Below, one piece after another: positions 26,381 through 35,900 of a stretch of DNA of 64,000 nt. Each line of letters opens with the position of its first letter. Within the stretch, counting starts at the first letter, position 1. The position numbers and the translations under genes are program-made. The notes below the pieces were generated by a model, which was not told the origin of the DNA, did not search any database, and was given only the letters and a program-made list of their open reading frames with translations. The DNA is taken from positions 22,011 through 86,010 of the forward strand of contig NZ_KQ960172.1 of assembly GCF_001553115.1 (NCBI RefSeq). The letters run 5' to 3'. The stretch comes from Aedoeadaptatus coxii (GTDB lineage Bacteria; Bacillota; Clostridia; Tissierellales; Peptoniphilaceae).

Positions 26381-26423
26381 GAGCCGATAAAATGAGATTG
26401 TATTAATCTCATTTTATCGGCTC
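26381..26423. terminator. Bidirectional terminator between orf9 and the KTR gene
   Basis: GAGCCGATAAAATGAGATT (26,381-26,399) and its exact complement (26,405-26,423) form a perfect 19-bp stem with a 5-base loop between two convergent genes. The A/T-rich upper stem suits a terminator in both directions. Confidence 0.8.
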
Positions 26424-26602
26424 TGCGTCTTTGCGTCTGGCTCTGTAATCACAGTTACTTTGAACTGCTTTATTTCAATTAAATTTTCTTGTCTGCATTT
26501 CGGACAATAGAGGAGGAATTTTTTTAATTCAGTATCTTCCCTTATCTTTAATCGTGTTTTATTTCCACATACAGGACACAATATCCACTTGTAGTTTATA
26601 AT
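26414..26602 (-). CDS. Cysteine-rich KTR-domain protein (Tn916 orf10-region)
   Basis: The frame reads INYKWILCPVCGNKTRLK, then LYCPKCRQENLIEIKQF, ending PDAKTQSR. Two CxxC pairs with the KTR motif define the cysteine-rich KTR family found beside tet(M) in Tn916-type elements. GGAGGAG is present, but no ATG, GTG or TTG follows at usable spacing; the best in-frame start is ATT at 26,602 (or ATA/GTT nearby). It is either translated from a rare start codon or silent. Function unknown; probably binds zinc. Confidence 0.6.
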   Translation of the reverse strand: MINYKWILCPVCGNKTRLKIREDTELKKFLLYCPKCRQENLIEIKQFKVTVITEPDAKTQSR

Positions 26603-26699
26603 AACTATCTCCTCCTTTACACTTTAATTCAAATCTTTATTAAAAAATATTTCATCTTATTTAACAAGAAACCATATTTATATAACAACATAAAATACA

Positions 26700-28619
26700 C
26701 TAAGTTATTTTATTGAACATATATCGTACTTTATCTATCCGACTATTTGGACGACGGGGCTGGCAAACAGGTTCACCGGTAGTAACATGGTACCCTTTTA
26801 ACTCTGTTAAACAAACACTACGTCCATTTGTAAAGAAAGTTAAATCACTACGATATTCTTGAATACACCGAGCAGGGATTTCTCCACTAAGAATGACCTC
26901 ATTATTTTTCAATTGAGTGTCTACGATGTTCGCACAATATTTAGGAGCATCGTTGTATGCTCGTGAAAGATATTCCTGTGGCGCATAAATTTTAAAACTA
27001 AGATATGGCTCTAACAATTCTGTTCCAGCTTTTTTTAAGACTTGTTCCAATACAATAGGAGCAAGCATCCGAAAATCTGCTGGAGTACTAACAGGGCTAT
27101 AGTATAAACCGTACTTAAAACAGATTTTACAATCCGTCACATTCCAACCATATAATCCTTGTTCGCAACCATAGCGTATCCCTTCCATAACTGCATTTTG
27201 AAATGATTGATTTAAGTATCCAAGAGAAACCGAGCTCTCATACTGCATTCCACTTCCCAACGGAAGCGGTGATACAGATAAACCAATGGAAGCCCAGAAA
27301 GGATTTGGCGGCACTTCGATGTGAATGGTATATTCTGCATTTTTTAACGGTCTCTCCATATAAATGACTGTAGGCTCTTTTAGTTCTATCTCCACATGAT
27401 ACTTTTCTTGCAACAGTGCACTAATCACTTCCATTTGTACTTTCCCTAAGAAAGAAAGTATAATTTCATGTGTCGTAGAATCCACGTAATATCGTAGAAG
27501 CGGATCACTATCTGAGATTTCCAAAAGGGCATCAAGCAACATTTCTCTCTGTTCAGGTTTACTCGGTTCAACAGTTGTTTGTAGTAGAGGGTGCGGATTT
27601 TCAATCTTTTTTCTCTGTGGCAATAGTTTTGTATCTCCAAGAACACTATTTAACTTCAAAAACTCATTTTGCAAAATAACAATTTCTCCAGAATAAGCTC
27701 TATCAATCTTACATAATTCACCATTTATTGAAGTATACATTTCTGTAACTTTTATTTTTTCTTTTTCTGATACTCTAACCGAATCTCGTAAATGTAGTAC
27801 TCCACTATAAAGGCGTATATATGCAAGACGTTGTCTTTTTTTTGTATATTCAATTTTGAAAACATTTCCGCAAAGTTCAGACGGACCTCGATGTGTTGAT
27901 GAATAAAATTTATTAGTAATAACTTCTATAAGGTTATCAATCCCTATATTACTTTTTGCACTTCCATGATAAAGAGGGAACAGAGAACAATTCTGAAATC
28001 TTATGCTTTCCTCTTGTTCGAGTTCCAATGCTTCTAATGATTTACCGGACATATATTTCTCTAAAAGGTCATCGTTTCCCTCTATTACCGTATCCCATTG
28101 TTCAGATTCGGTAAAGTTCGTCACACACATATTAGGATACAGTTCTACCTTCTGTTTGATTACAATTTCGGCAGAAAGTTTCTCTTTAATATCCTGATAA
28201 ACCGTTGATAAATCAATTCCATTTTGGTCAATCTTATTGATAAAAAAGATTGTGGGAATCCCCATTTTCCTAAGTGCATGAAATAATATACGAGTTTGTG
28301 CTTGTACGCCATCTTTTGCAGAAATCAGTAGAATTGCCCCATCTAAAACTGATAATGAACGATATACTTCTGCTAAGAAATCCATATGTCCTGGCGTGTC
28401 TATGATGTTCACCTTCGTATTTTCCCACTGAAAAGAGGTTATTCCTGTCTGAATTGTAATTCCTCTCTGACGTTCTAAAAGCGTATTATCCGTCCTCGTT
28501 GTACCTTTGTCCACGCTTCCTAATTCTGTAATCGCTCCACTGTTATATAATAAGCTTTCTGTTAAGGTAGTTTTTCCTGCATCAACATGAGCTAAAACTC
28601 CAATATTAATAATTTTCAT
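26700..28619 (-). CDS. tet(M): Tetracycline resistance ribosomal protection protein Tet(M)
   Basis: A 639-residue EF-G-like GTPase starting [20 protein letters not shown], the Tet(M) opening and length. The G-domain motifs are [14 protein letters not shown] and NKID. It releases tetracycline from the 30S ribosome. The start at 28,619 follows GGAGG; an in-frame ATG at 28,634 reads through that RBS and is rejected. The gene is intact. Expression should be controlled by attenuation in the leader at 28,635-28,926. Confidence 0.98.
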   Translation of the reverse strand: MKIINIGVLAHVDAGKTTLTESLLYNSGAITELGSVDKGTTRTDNTLLERQRGITIQTGITSFQWENTKVNIIDTPGHMDFLAEVYRSLSVLDGAILLISAKDGVQAQTRILFHALRKMGIPTIFFINKIDQNGIDLSTVYQDIKEKLSAEIVIKQKVELYPNMCVTNFTESEQWDTVIEGNDDLLEKYMSGKSLEALELEQEESIRFQNCSLFPLYHGSAKSNIGIDNLIEVITNKFYSSTHRGPSELCGNVFKIEYTKKRQRLAYIRLYSGVLHLRDSVRVSEKEKIKVTEMYTSINGELCKIDRAYSGEIVILQNEFLKLNSVLGDTKLLPQRKKIENPHPLLQTTVEPSKPEQREMLLDALLEISDSDPLLRYYVDSTTHEIILSFLGKVQMEVISALLQEKYHVEIELKEPTVIYMERPLKNAEYTIHIEVPPNPFWASIGLSVSPLPLGSGMQYESSVSLGYLNQSFQNAVMEGIRYGCEQGLYGWNVTDCKICFKYGLYYSPVSTPADFRMLAPIVLEQVLKKAGTELLEPYLSFKIYAPQEYLSRAYNDAPKYCANIVDTQLKNNEVILSGEIPARCIQEYRSDLTFFTNGRSVCLTELKGYHVTTGEPVCQPRRPNSRIDKVRYMFNKIT

Positions 28620-28634
28620 GTGATTTTCCTCCAT

Positions 28635-28721
28635 TCAAAAACCCAAAAGGGCATAAAAATCCCAGTGATAAATACTTTTATCACTGGGATTTTTATGCAT
28701 AACCATAGGTATACAAAGCAT
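28635..28721 (-). CDS. tet(M) leader peptide (28 residues)
   Basis: The frame starts MLCIPMVMHKNPSDKS and ends YALLGF, the leader peptide described upstream of Tn916 tet(M). Its coding sequence spans the terminator-like hairpin at 28,651-28,698. Ribosome progress on the leader, altered by tetracycline, is the accepted basis for read-through into tet(M). Confidence 0.9.
   Translation of the reverse strand: MLCIPMVMHKNPSDKSIYHWDFYALLGF
28651..28698 (-). terminator. tet(M) attenuator hairpin
   Basis: A perfect 22-bp inverted repeat (28,651-28,672 and 28,677-28,698) with a TACT loop, containing ATCCCAGTGATAAA and its complement, inside the leader peptide gene. Confidence 0.85.
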
Positions 28722-28842
28722 ACAGATATTCTCTGGATACTTTAGAATCACATGATAAAGGTATTCTTAAACTGGGTACAAAAAACTAAGCCCTCCTAAA
28801 AAAGGACATCTAATTATTTGTTCCCGCTATCAAATTGACAGT

Positions 28843-28866
28843 TTATTTAAGAATACCTTGCCGCAT
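28843..28866 (-). CDS. Seven-codon upstream leader peptide of tet(M)
   Basis: ATG at 28,866 with AAAGGAG upstream encodes MRQGILK and a stop. Its codons overlap one arm (AAGGTATTCTTAAA) of a long-range stem whose other arm (TTTAAGAATACCTT) lies near 28,759-28,775. This makes it a second translated element of the attenuator. Confidence 0.7.
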   Translation of the reverse strand: MRQGILK

Positions 28867-28897
28867 ATTTATTAACTCCTTTTAAATAGTCACTTAA

Positions 28898-28926
28898 ATA
28901 ATAGCACGTAAGAGCATATTTGTAAA
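28898..28926 (-). promoter_or_regulatory. tet(M) promoter
   Basis: Minus strand TTTACA (28,921-28,926), a 17-base spacer and TATTAT (28,898-28,903). This is the known Tn916 tet(M) promoter sequence, lying about 280 bases upstream of the gene. Confidence 0.85.
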
Positions 28927-28956
28927 GGAATCTCCAATTTATCTATTTCATTATTT

Positions 28957-29379
28957 TCATAACACTTGAACATGACTTGCTTCTTCACAATTAAGTGATT
29001 CCTTCAAATCTTTAAAATACAGTTTTTGTTGGTTTCTTAAATATAGTCCTACAAAAGGTTTAAATGTAAATTTTTTAGAAATAATATTTTCTGTAAAATC
29101 TAATGTTGTTTTATCTCAATTCGAATAAAATTTTCCTATCCAAGTTCCTTTTATATTTGCGTTTTCAATTTCAAAAGACCAGCATTGATGTTTCATACAT
29201 TCTATAACTTTAAAATTTGTTTCTATCCCATCTTTTGTAATCTCTACAAAATTCTTATCATCAATAATTTTGATATCTTTGATATCACTTCTCCAACCAA
29301 AATCACGAAGGTCAGTAACTTTATCCCATACTTTTTCTATTGGGCAATTTAATGTAACTTTGATATTTGCAACTGCCAT
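28957..29379 (-). pseudogene. SRPBCC-family gene interrupted by an in-frame TGA
   Basis: The first 87 codons encode a START/SRPBCC-like domain (VANIKVTLNCPIEKVWDKVT ... DFGWRSDIKDIK ... WSFEIENANIKGTWIGKFYSN). After a TGA at 29,116-29,118 the same frame continues DKTTLDFTENIISKKFTFKP ... VGLYLRNQQKLYFKDLKESL to a stop at 28,957. The total of about 140 codons is the normal family length. One G-to-T change in a glycine GGA codon would explain the TGA. It is probably inactive unless the stop is a sequencing error. Confidence 0.75.
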
Positions 29380-29416
29380 AAAATCCTCCTAAGTAAACTT
29401 ATTTATACTTTTCTAT

Positions 29417-29935
29417 CTATAGAACTAATTTCTTCCATTTCCTAATCTTAGTCCTAAATGTTCCAAATGGCGCTACTGTATTTACATGAATAAATTTATA
29501 TACTTCCCAAGTAGCAGTTTTGGTTGCTTCATCTGCCCATTTTCTCATATGTGGTTTAAATAATTCTTCATCTGTTAATTCATCTATCATAAGATAAATT
29601 TTTTTTACATTTTCTGTTAGTTGTTCTTTTAGTTCATATAGAGATTTATGGGCATAGTTCTCTGTAAACCATTGATATAATTCTCCAAGTTGATTCCACT
29701 TGAATTTATCTGATGGTGTTTTTACTTCAAGTCCTTTTTTCTCATCTTCTTCCCATTTCAATACTAAAGCTGTCCAACCTACTTGATAGGCAAGATTTTC
29801 TGCTGGTGTCCTATCAACTTCGTCTACTCTTTTATCTTTTAATTCTTCTGGGATATTATCAAACTCTGAAATATATTTTGCAAAAGTTTTTTTAATCTCA
29901 TTTTTTAATTCTTCCTTACTTTCATAAGACCTCAT
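29417..29935 (-). CDS. ClbS/DfsB-family four-helix protein
   Basis: A 172-residue protein from ATG at 29,935, preceded by GGAGG; an upstream in-frame ATG would read through that site. RSYESKEELKNEIKKTFAKY, RTPAENLAYQVGWTALVLKW and FKPHMRKWADEATKTATWEV match the ClbS/DfsB family (DinB-like fold). ClbS itself protects colibactin producers from their own genotoxin; other members have unknown substrates. Cargo gene of the nested element. Confidence 0.8.
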   Translation of the reverse strand: MRSYESKEELKNEIKKTFAKYISEFDNIPEELKDKRVDEVDRTPAENLAYQVGWTALVLKWEEDEKKGLEVKTPSDKFKWNQLGELYQWFTENYAHKSLYELKEQLTENVKKIYLMIDELTDEELFKPHMRKWADEATKTATWEVYKFIHVNTVAPFGTFRTKIRKWKKLVL

Positions 29936-29994
29936 ATGCCTACCTCCATGGTTTGTATATAGATATTTTGCCAAAAATAATTATATCTTAATAT

Positions 29995-30105
29995 TTAATC
30001 ATAATCTTCCAGTAACTTGTAATTCTTATGTTTTGTGATATCAAATTTATCAGATAGTAAAAGTCTTACTACTCTTATCTGGTATATACACGTGCCTCCA
30101 TCCAT
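29995..30105 (-). pseudogene. C-terminal fragment of a second VirD4-type coupling protein
   Basis: A 36-codon frame reads MDGGTCIYQIRVVRLLLSDK then FDITKHKNYKLLEDYD and stop. The intact VirD4 of the ICE has MDGGKCILQIRGARPFLSEK then YDLLSHKRYKQISDYN near its C-terminus, so this is clearly the same region of a homologue. The frame is blocked upstream by a stop and has no RBS. It is debris from another Tn1549-like transfer module. Confidence 0.7.
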
Positions 30106-30190
30106 TACTGTTATTTCAATAAAATTTTAGATAACTTTATTAAGATTTTCTTTGATTCCTTATAAATCAAGTTTAAAGAACTATAAGAAT

Positions 30191-30409
30191 TTAAATCTCT
30201 TGTTCAAATTCATCTTCAAAACTAATAATATCATTAGGAGTGCAAGATAGAGCCTTACATATTCTTTCTAAATTCTTAAATGTAATTGGTTTATCCTTGC
30301 CCATTTGTGCCATAACATTTGTTGTAAGCCCTGCCATAGCTATTACATCAGTTTTCTTTAAACCTTTTTTTGCTAACTGTATCCATAATGGTTTATAGTT
30401 AAGTGCCAT
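30191..30409 (-). CDS. Small XRE-family regulator
   Basis: A 72-residue protein that is essentially one helix-turn-helix domain (WIQLAKKGLKKTDVIAMAGL ... ERICKALSCTPNDIISFEDE), of the short YozG/Cro-like class. AGAGGGAT precedes the ATG. It lies near the right end of the nested element and may regulate it; target unknown. Confidence 0.8.
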   Translation of the reverse strand: MALNYKPLWIQLAKKGLKKTDVIAMAGLTTNVMAQMGKDKPITFKNLERICKALSCTPNDIISFEDEFEQEI

Positions 30410-30526
30410 AATATCCCTCTTTTTATGTTCATTAGATTTATTTAATTATAGCATAAATATTGATTTCATTCAATCTTACATTGATTTAGTGATTTATTTT
30501 AGAGAATTTGTTGTGTTATTCCGTCC

Positions 30527-30685
30527 TTATTTTGCCATAAATTGCTTAATACCTTGAGATTTTGCACCAGGGTTATCATTACCATAACCTTCCATAAGGT
30601 TAATGATTCCCCACGCACCAAGACCTGCACCTAAGGCTGTTACAAGTGTTTGTAATGTGGATACTGCACTACTAAAAAATCCCAT
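30527..30685 (-). pseudogene. N-terminal part of Maff2-family gene, split by the nested element
   Basis: ATG at 30,685 follows AGGAGGATATT. The 52-codon product starts MGFFSSAVSTLQTLVTALGA and continues to GIKQFMA, then ends abruptly in Lys and TAA. Normal Maff2 proteins go on with a second hydrophobic segment, which is found at 13,270-13,350. The short product keeps one membrane segment and might still be made, but lacks the usual C-terminus. It sits between virD4 and the VirB6-like gene of the ICE. Confidence 0.8.
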
Positions 30686-30696
30686 AATATCCTCCT

Positions 30697-30942
30697 TTAG
30701 TTTTCACATTCGAAATAAATATCGCACTCTTCACATTCTTCATCTTCTAATTCATCCATTAATCGCTCCCAGTCCCTTTCATAGAGTTTTACCTCTACTG
30801 AAGTATCTGCCGAGCGTTGAATAAATCTCTGTAATTTATTCAGAGCTAAAAAACCGATAGCACCTGTCGTTGCAATAGTAGAGAATGCTACTACACCTAC
30901 CGCAACACCAAATGAAAATTTTTCACGCCGTTTCTTTTTCAT
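30697..30942 (-). CDS. Small single-pass membrane protein after virD4
   Basis: An 81-residue protein with a basic start (KKKRREKF), one membrane helix (FGVAVGVVAFSTIATTGAIG) and an acidic end with a CEECDIYFEC cysteine cluster. It overlaps the virD4 stop by 20 bases and lies 11 bases before Maff2, so it belongs to the transfer operon. Family not recognised. Confidence 0.6.
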   Translation of the reverse strand: MKKKRREKFSFGVAVGVVAFSTIATTGAIGFLALNKLQRFIQRSADTSVEVKLYERDWERLMDELEDEECEECDIYFECEN

Positions 30943-32842
30943 TATTACCTTCTTCTATTTTTAATTTTTCTGTATATTTACTCATGACCTGTTCCGGAAT
31001 CGTCGTTTTTAGCTTTAAATAGTCCATACTTCTTCGGAACAGATATTTTTCAATATCGAAAGCATATTTATCGTTATAATCAGATATTTGCTTGTAACGT
31101 TTATGGCTTAAAAGATCGTACTTTTCACTTAAAAACGGTCTAGCACCTCGAATCTGAAGTATGCACTTTCCACCGTCCATTACAGCTACCTCGTCCTGAG
31201 TCATTAAAGAACGACCGGTCTTTTGATAAGACATACCATAAGTTTTTTCCCTACCTCTATTTTCAGAGTCATTAAATAAGTCTATTGTTTCCTTACCTAG
31301 TAACTCTTCCATCTCTTTAGAGGTTGTTTTTTCCTTCCCACCGAGAAATAGAGTAGTATCACAGTTCCCTATAATGGTATCTGCTTTCTCTTTATAGAGG
31401 TCTTTTAGTTGTGATTGAGTCTGAAGAATAACACTTGCTGAAATTCTCCTTGAGCGTATCGTAGCAATTAATTTTTCGAAATTAGGTATTTGTCCAATAT
31501 TCGCAAACTCATCCAATAAGCATCTAACGTGTACAGGAAGTTTCCCACCAAACTCATCATCTGCACGTTCACACAATAAATTGAAGAGTTGAGAATAAAG
31601 CATTGCCACAACAAAATTAAACGTCGTGTCTGTGTCGGAAACTATAATAAAAAGAGCAGTTTTACGGTCACCAATTCTATCTAGTTCAAGGTCGTCGTAA
31701 GACATAATTTCTTTCAGTTCATCCATATCAAATGGAGCTAGTCGTGCACCGCAAGAAATTAATATAGATTTAGCCGTTTTCCCGGCTGCTAATTTGTATT
31801 TTTTATATTGACGTACCGCAAAACAGTCTTTTTTCCGACTCTCAAGTTCTTCGAACATAACGTCGACGATATTTTTATAACTCTCGTCTTCTTCACTAAC
31901 ATGGGAATTATCGATCATATCTACCAATGTTCCAAAGTGTCGATCTTTTTCTTCAAGTTCAAAAACGATGTAGGCGATTAACGCACAGTAGAGTAGACGC
32001 TCCGCTTTCACCCAAAAGTCATCTCCTGAGTGATTGCCTTCACCTTTTGTATTGACCATTAATGTGTTAACAAGCTTTAAAATATCTTTTTCTGTTTTCA
32101 CATAAGCAAAGGGATTATAGTGCATCGACTTTTTAAAGTTGATCGTATTAAACACTTTTATTTGATAAGCCTCACGCACTAATTTTTCTTTGCCATTTTT
32201 ATCTTTCTTTTTCACTTTTTTGCCATGCTCAAGCATTTTTCCAGTTTCGGTTAAAAGACTTCCTTTCGGGTCTGTTATAACGTAAGAACTATGCTGCTGC
32301 ATAATATTAGGCTTTACATAAAATCGTGTCTTACCTGAACCGGAGCCACCAATTACGAGCACGTTTTTATTTCTCTCGTATTTCTTTTTATTAGACGGCA
32401 TTCTTTCTTCCATCGTAAGCGACTCTGTTTTAGTCAAGATAATATTATCATCCGGCTCTTTACTGTTAATATAAGGCTTAATATCTTTATGATCTGCCCA
32501 TTTTGCAGAGCCATATTCTTCCCCTTTTCTAAACTTTTTGGCATTTTGAGCTTTCTGCCATGCAATCACTCGAATGAGCGCACTTGCTGCCAAGGCATAA
32601 AGTGTAAATTTACCTAAGGGTATAATTGGTATTTCCGTTTTAAAGCACATTGACAGATTTTTAAACGCAAACCCAAAAGAAACAACCTCTACTAAATAGA
32701 AGAATCGATTAAAGAAAATAAAAAATAATATATAGGGGAAAGTTAACGCTATAAGCGTTTTTTTATTAACTTCTTTCAGATCCTGTATCTTTGAATCAAT
32801 GTAGTCCTGAATGTCCTTTAAAATTTGATTGATAATATCCAT
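30923..32842 (-). CDS. virD4: VirD4-type coupling protein
   Basis: A 639-residue TraG/VirD4 ATPase. Two N-terminal membrane segments (residues about 28-60 and 75-95) precede Walker A GGSGSGKT at 165-172 and ITDPKGSL. The Walker B region is CLLDEFANIGQIPNFEKLIA. It links the relaxosome to the secretion channel. It heads the transfer operon (virD4, small membrane protein, Maff2, then originally the VirB6-like gene). Complete. Confidence 0.95.
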   Translation of the reverse strand: MDIINQILKDIQDYIDSKIQDLKEVNKKTLIALTFPYILFFIFFNRFFYLVEVVSFGFAFKNLSMCFKTEIPIIPLGKFTLYALAASALIRVIAWQKAQNAKKFRKGEEYGSAKWADHKDIKPYINSKEPDDNIILTKTESLTMEERMPSNKKKYERNKNVLVIGGSGSGKTRFYVKPNIMQQHSSYVITDPKGSLLTETGKMLEHGKKVKKKDKNGKEKLVREAYQIKVFNTINFKKSMHYNPFAYVKTEKDILKLVNTLMVNTKGEGNHSGDDFWVKAERLLYCALIAYIVFELEEKDRHFGTLVDMIDNSHVSEEDESYKNIVDVMFEELESRKKDCFAVRQYKKYKLAAGKTAKSILISCGARLAPFDMDELKEIMSYDDLELDRIGDRKTALFIIVSDTDTTFNFVVAMLYSQLFNLLCERADDEFGGKLPVHVRCLLDEFANIGQIPNFEKLIATIRSRRISASVILQTQSQLKDLYKEKADTIIGNCDTTLFLGGKEKTTSKEMEELLGKETIDLFNDSENRGREKTYGMSYQKTGRSLMTQDEVAVMDGGKCILQIRGARPFLSEKYDLLSHKRYKQISDYNDKYAFDIEKYLFRRSMDYLKLKTTIPEQVMSKYTEKLKIEEGNNEKETA

Positions 32843-32867
32843 AATAGCCCTTTTTGAGTAAAAGAAT

Positions 32868-32893
32868 AGGAAGAGGGAGTATCCCCCTTCCCA
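32868..32893 (-). terminator. Hairpin between surface protein and virD4
   Basis: GGAAGAGGGA (32,869-32,878) pairs with TCCCCCTTCC (32,882-32,891), with one A-C mismatch. It lies just after the stop of the surface-protein gene and is followed by a modest T-rich stretch on the minus strand. Confidence 0.5.
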
Positions 32894-32900
32894 TCAAGTA

Positions 32901-35900
32901 CTATCTTGCAATGTGAACGGTAACCGTTCTATTATCTTTGTTCCACTCAATATCTTGATTGATTCCGTCTTCTGTGTTGCCGTTAGTTACATCAAAGACT
33001 CTCGAAATATCCGTTAGTGGTACAAAGATTCTATCTTGTACAATTTCAGGTTTTGCAGAGAGATCTACAGACTTTCCACCGACTTTAATCGTCTTACCTT
33101 CGTCGATATTAATTTTCGCTTCAATACCATCCTTGGTGAAGGTAGCTGTTCTTGTTCCATGATTCCAATCGACGTCTGCTCCTAGCACATTTGCTACATA
33201 ACGTAGAGGTAACATGGTTCTGCTATTGCGAATAAAGGGACTAACATCCATTTTGTAGATTTTAGTATCTTTGTTCGTTGCTTGTGCATACTTGTTCGAG
33301 TCAATCATGAAGACATATTTTAATGCAGTGTATTCTTTATCGTTGCTAATGGTTTCCTCTTCGAGGAGAGTTCCACCAATGGCTTTTTCTACCTTGTCAA
33401 TAAAGTCTTTCAAAGATTTGACATTTTTTCCGAGTAAGCCGTTAATATGCTTGTCATCGAAGATAAAGTTTTCATAAGGTTTCAAGGCTTCTTTCAAGTC
33501 CTTGATAGCTTGTTTTACTTCATCGTCCTTAGCATCTTTTTTAGCGAAAATATCTTTAGCCTTCTTAATTGCTTCATCGAGCTCTTTATTTTCTTTTTCA
33601 CTCAGACGTTTGCGATCAACCTTATCCGCTCTTTCGAGTTCTTTTTTCAGTTCTTTTTTGAGTTCAGATAGTTTTGAATCGGGATCTGCTTTTGCCTCTT
33701 CTCGAAGTTTGGATAGCTCTTTATCTTTTTCAGCATTTGCTTCTTTTTCAGCTTTCAAGCTTTCTTGAAGTTTCTTAACTTCATCAGCTAGTTTCGCATT
33801 ATCAGCTTTGGCTTGTGCTAATGCGTCTTCAGCTTTCTTTAAAGCATCTGTGTCGCCGGCTTTTCCGTCGATTAAGTCCTTAATCTTTGCTTCAAGGTCT
33901 CTTACATTGTCTTCCAACTTTTTAGCATTGCCTTCGAGTTCTTCAATCTTGGCTTCTTTGTCGGCGAGTTCTTTTGCTAAAGCATCTTTTTCTTTGTTCA
34001 GAGCGTCCTTTGCATCGTTATTATCTTTGATCGCTTTTTCTAATTCTGCGATCTTACCGGTATCTCGATCGCCCTTGGCTTTTTCTTCAGCAAGTTGTTT
34101 TTCAAGATCTTTGCCTTTAGCATCCTTGTCGACAATTTGATCATTCAGTTCTGCGATCTTATTAGCAAGTTCTTTCTTGAGATTATCCAGTTCAGACTTA
34201 GAGTCTAATAGATTTTTATTAGCATCTGCTAAATCCTTCTTCATTTCATCAAGCTTGGCTTGCAGTTCTTTAATAAGCTCGGACTGGCTACCAACTTTAT
34301 CGTTGAGTTTTCCAATTTCAGCTTCCTTATCGGCAATTGCTTTTTCAAGTTCAGCGATCTTATTGGCATCTTGCTCAGCCTTTGCTTTTTCAGCTGCAAG
34401 TTGATCTTTTAGATCAGCAAGTTCTTGATCTTTAGTTTTAACTTGTTCTTCTAGCTCTTTAATCTTGGCATTTAATTCATCTTGCAGTGCCTTCAGATCA
34501 TCGGCAAGCTTTTTATTTTCCGCTTTCGCCTTATCTAATTGCTCTTGTAGATCTTTCATGGTTTCTGCATCAATAGCTTTCCCATCTACTAAATCTTTTA
34601 CTTTTTGTTCAAGATCTTTTACATCGCCTTCTAGTTTTTCAGCATTCGCTTCAAGTTCTGCAATCTTAGCTTCTTTGTCGGCGAGTTCTTTTGCTAAAGC
34701 ATCTTTTTCTTTATTTAAAGCGTCTTTTGCATCGTTGTTATCTTTGATCGCTTTTTCAAGTTCAGCAATCTTCGTTGCGTCTTGATCGCCTTTCGCTTTT
34801 TCATCGGCAAGTTGTTTTTCTAGGTCTTTGCCCTTAGCATCTTTGTCAGCAATTTGATCATTCAGGTCAGAGATCTTAGCTTCTAATTCTTTCTTTAGAT
34901 TTTCTAAATCTGCTTTAGATTTAGCAAGTTCCTTATTTGCATCTTCTAAGTTGCCTTTTAACTCATTGAGTTTATCTTGAAGTTGCTTAATGACTTCATC
35001 GAGATCTCCAATTTGCTTATTGAGCTTGTCGATTTCGTCTTTCTTATCCGCAATTGCTTTTTCAAGTTCGGCAATCTTATTGGCATCTTGTTCGGCTTTG
35101 GCTTTTTCGGCAGCAAGTTGTTCTTCTAGATTATCAAGCTCACCTTTTTTAGCTTTTAATTGATCTTCAAGACTCTTAATTTCAGCGTTTAAATCCTTAA
35201 CTTTTACAGTAACAGCTTGACCATCTTCACTAACTGCAATGTCTTCGGTAGAGACAAGTTCATAGCCGAATAATTCAGGAATTTCAGTTAATTTGATCGT
35301 GCTTCCGGATTCGGCAGTCATTTCTTTCGTCGCAACCGTCTTGCCGGACTCGTCAACGTAGTTCAAGACAACTTTCACGACATTTTCTTTTACGTTAACC
35401 GTTACGCCATAGTCTTTGCTTAATTCTTTAAATTCGACAGGAACATCTACCTCTTTAGTCGTTTGATCTTTAAATGTGATTTTTGCTTTCGCATTTTTTG
35501 TTTCTGCCGGTAAGGTTACAGTAATAGCTCCCGTTTGTTTTCCAACTTTACTGGTATCGACGCTAGTCTTTTCGACGATTTTGACGCCTTCTTTAGGATT
35601 AGTAACCGCTTGAGTTAAGTCAGCCTTTTCACCAGGTTTTACTGTTAATTCCTTAATTTCAGGAGTGTAGGCAGTGCGCTCAGGCTTCGACATAACATCA
35701 ACTGTAGCACCTTCAGGTAGATTTTCGATGGCACCCTTAATATCGTCGTCCTTATTAGAGGGAGATGTGGAGACTTCAGGATTATATTCCTCTTTTACTC
35801 CCTTGTACACATACCAATATCCGTCTTTTTCACCATCGTTAGGATAGGTACCTTGGGGGGCAGTTACATCTTCGATATAACTACCTTTTTCTGTCTTTGA

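Larger units (their letters stand above)
22700..28945. mobile_element. Truncated Tn916-family segment carrying tet(M)
   Basis: The order int, xis, orf8, orf7, divergent orf9, KTR protein, tet(M), leader peptides and tet(M) promoter is that of the regulation and recombination end of Tn916. Identity at the right end stops within about 20 bases upstream of the tet(M) -35 box, and none of the transfer genes (orf13-orf24) follow. At the left the Tn916-like sequence after int runs to about 22,700-22,740, where the truncated ABC exporter begins. Boundaries are approximate because the full Tn916 sequence was not available for alignment. Confidence 0.8.

Noticed and set aside
28620..28634. Five-codon N-terminal extension of tet(M)
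   Set aside because: It would be translated through the GGAGG that serves the ATG at 28,619, and Tet(M) proteins begin MKIINIG.
22700..28945. Complete Tn916
   Set aside because: No transfer genes follow tet(M); only the regulation and recombination end is present.
33502..34785. Several Ser/Leu/Phe-rich plus-strand frames
   Set aside because: Antisense shadows of the repetitive coiled-coil gene; same period as the coiled-coil repeat.
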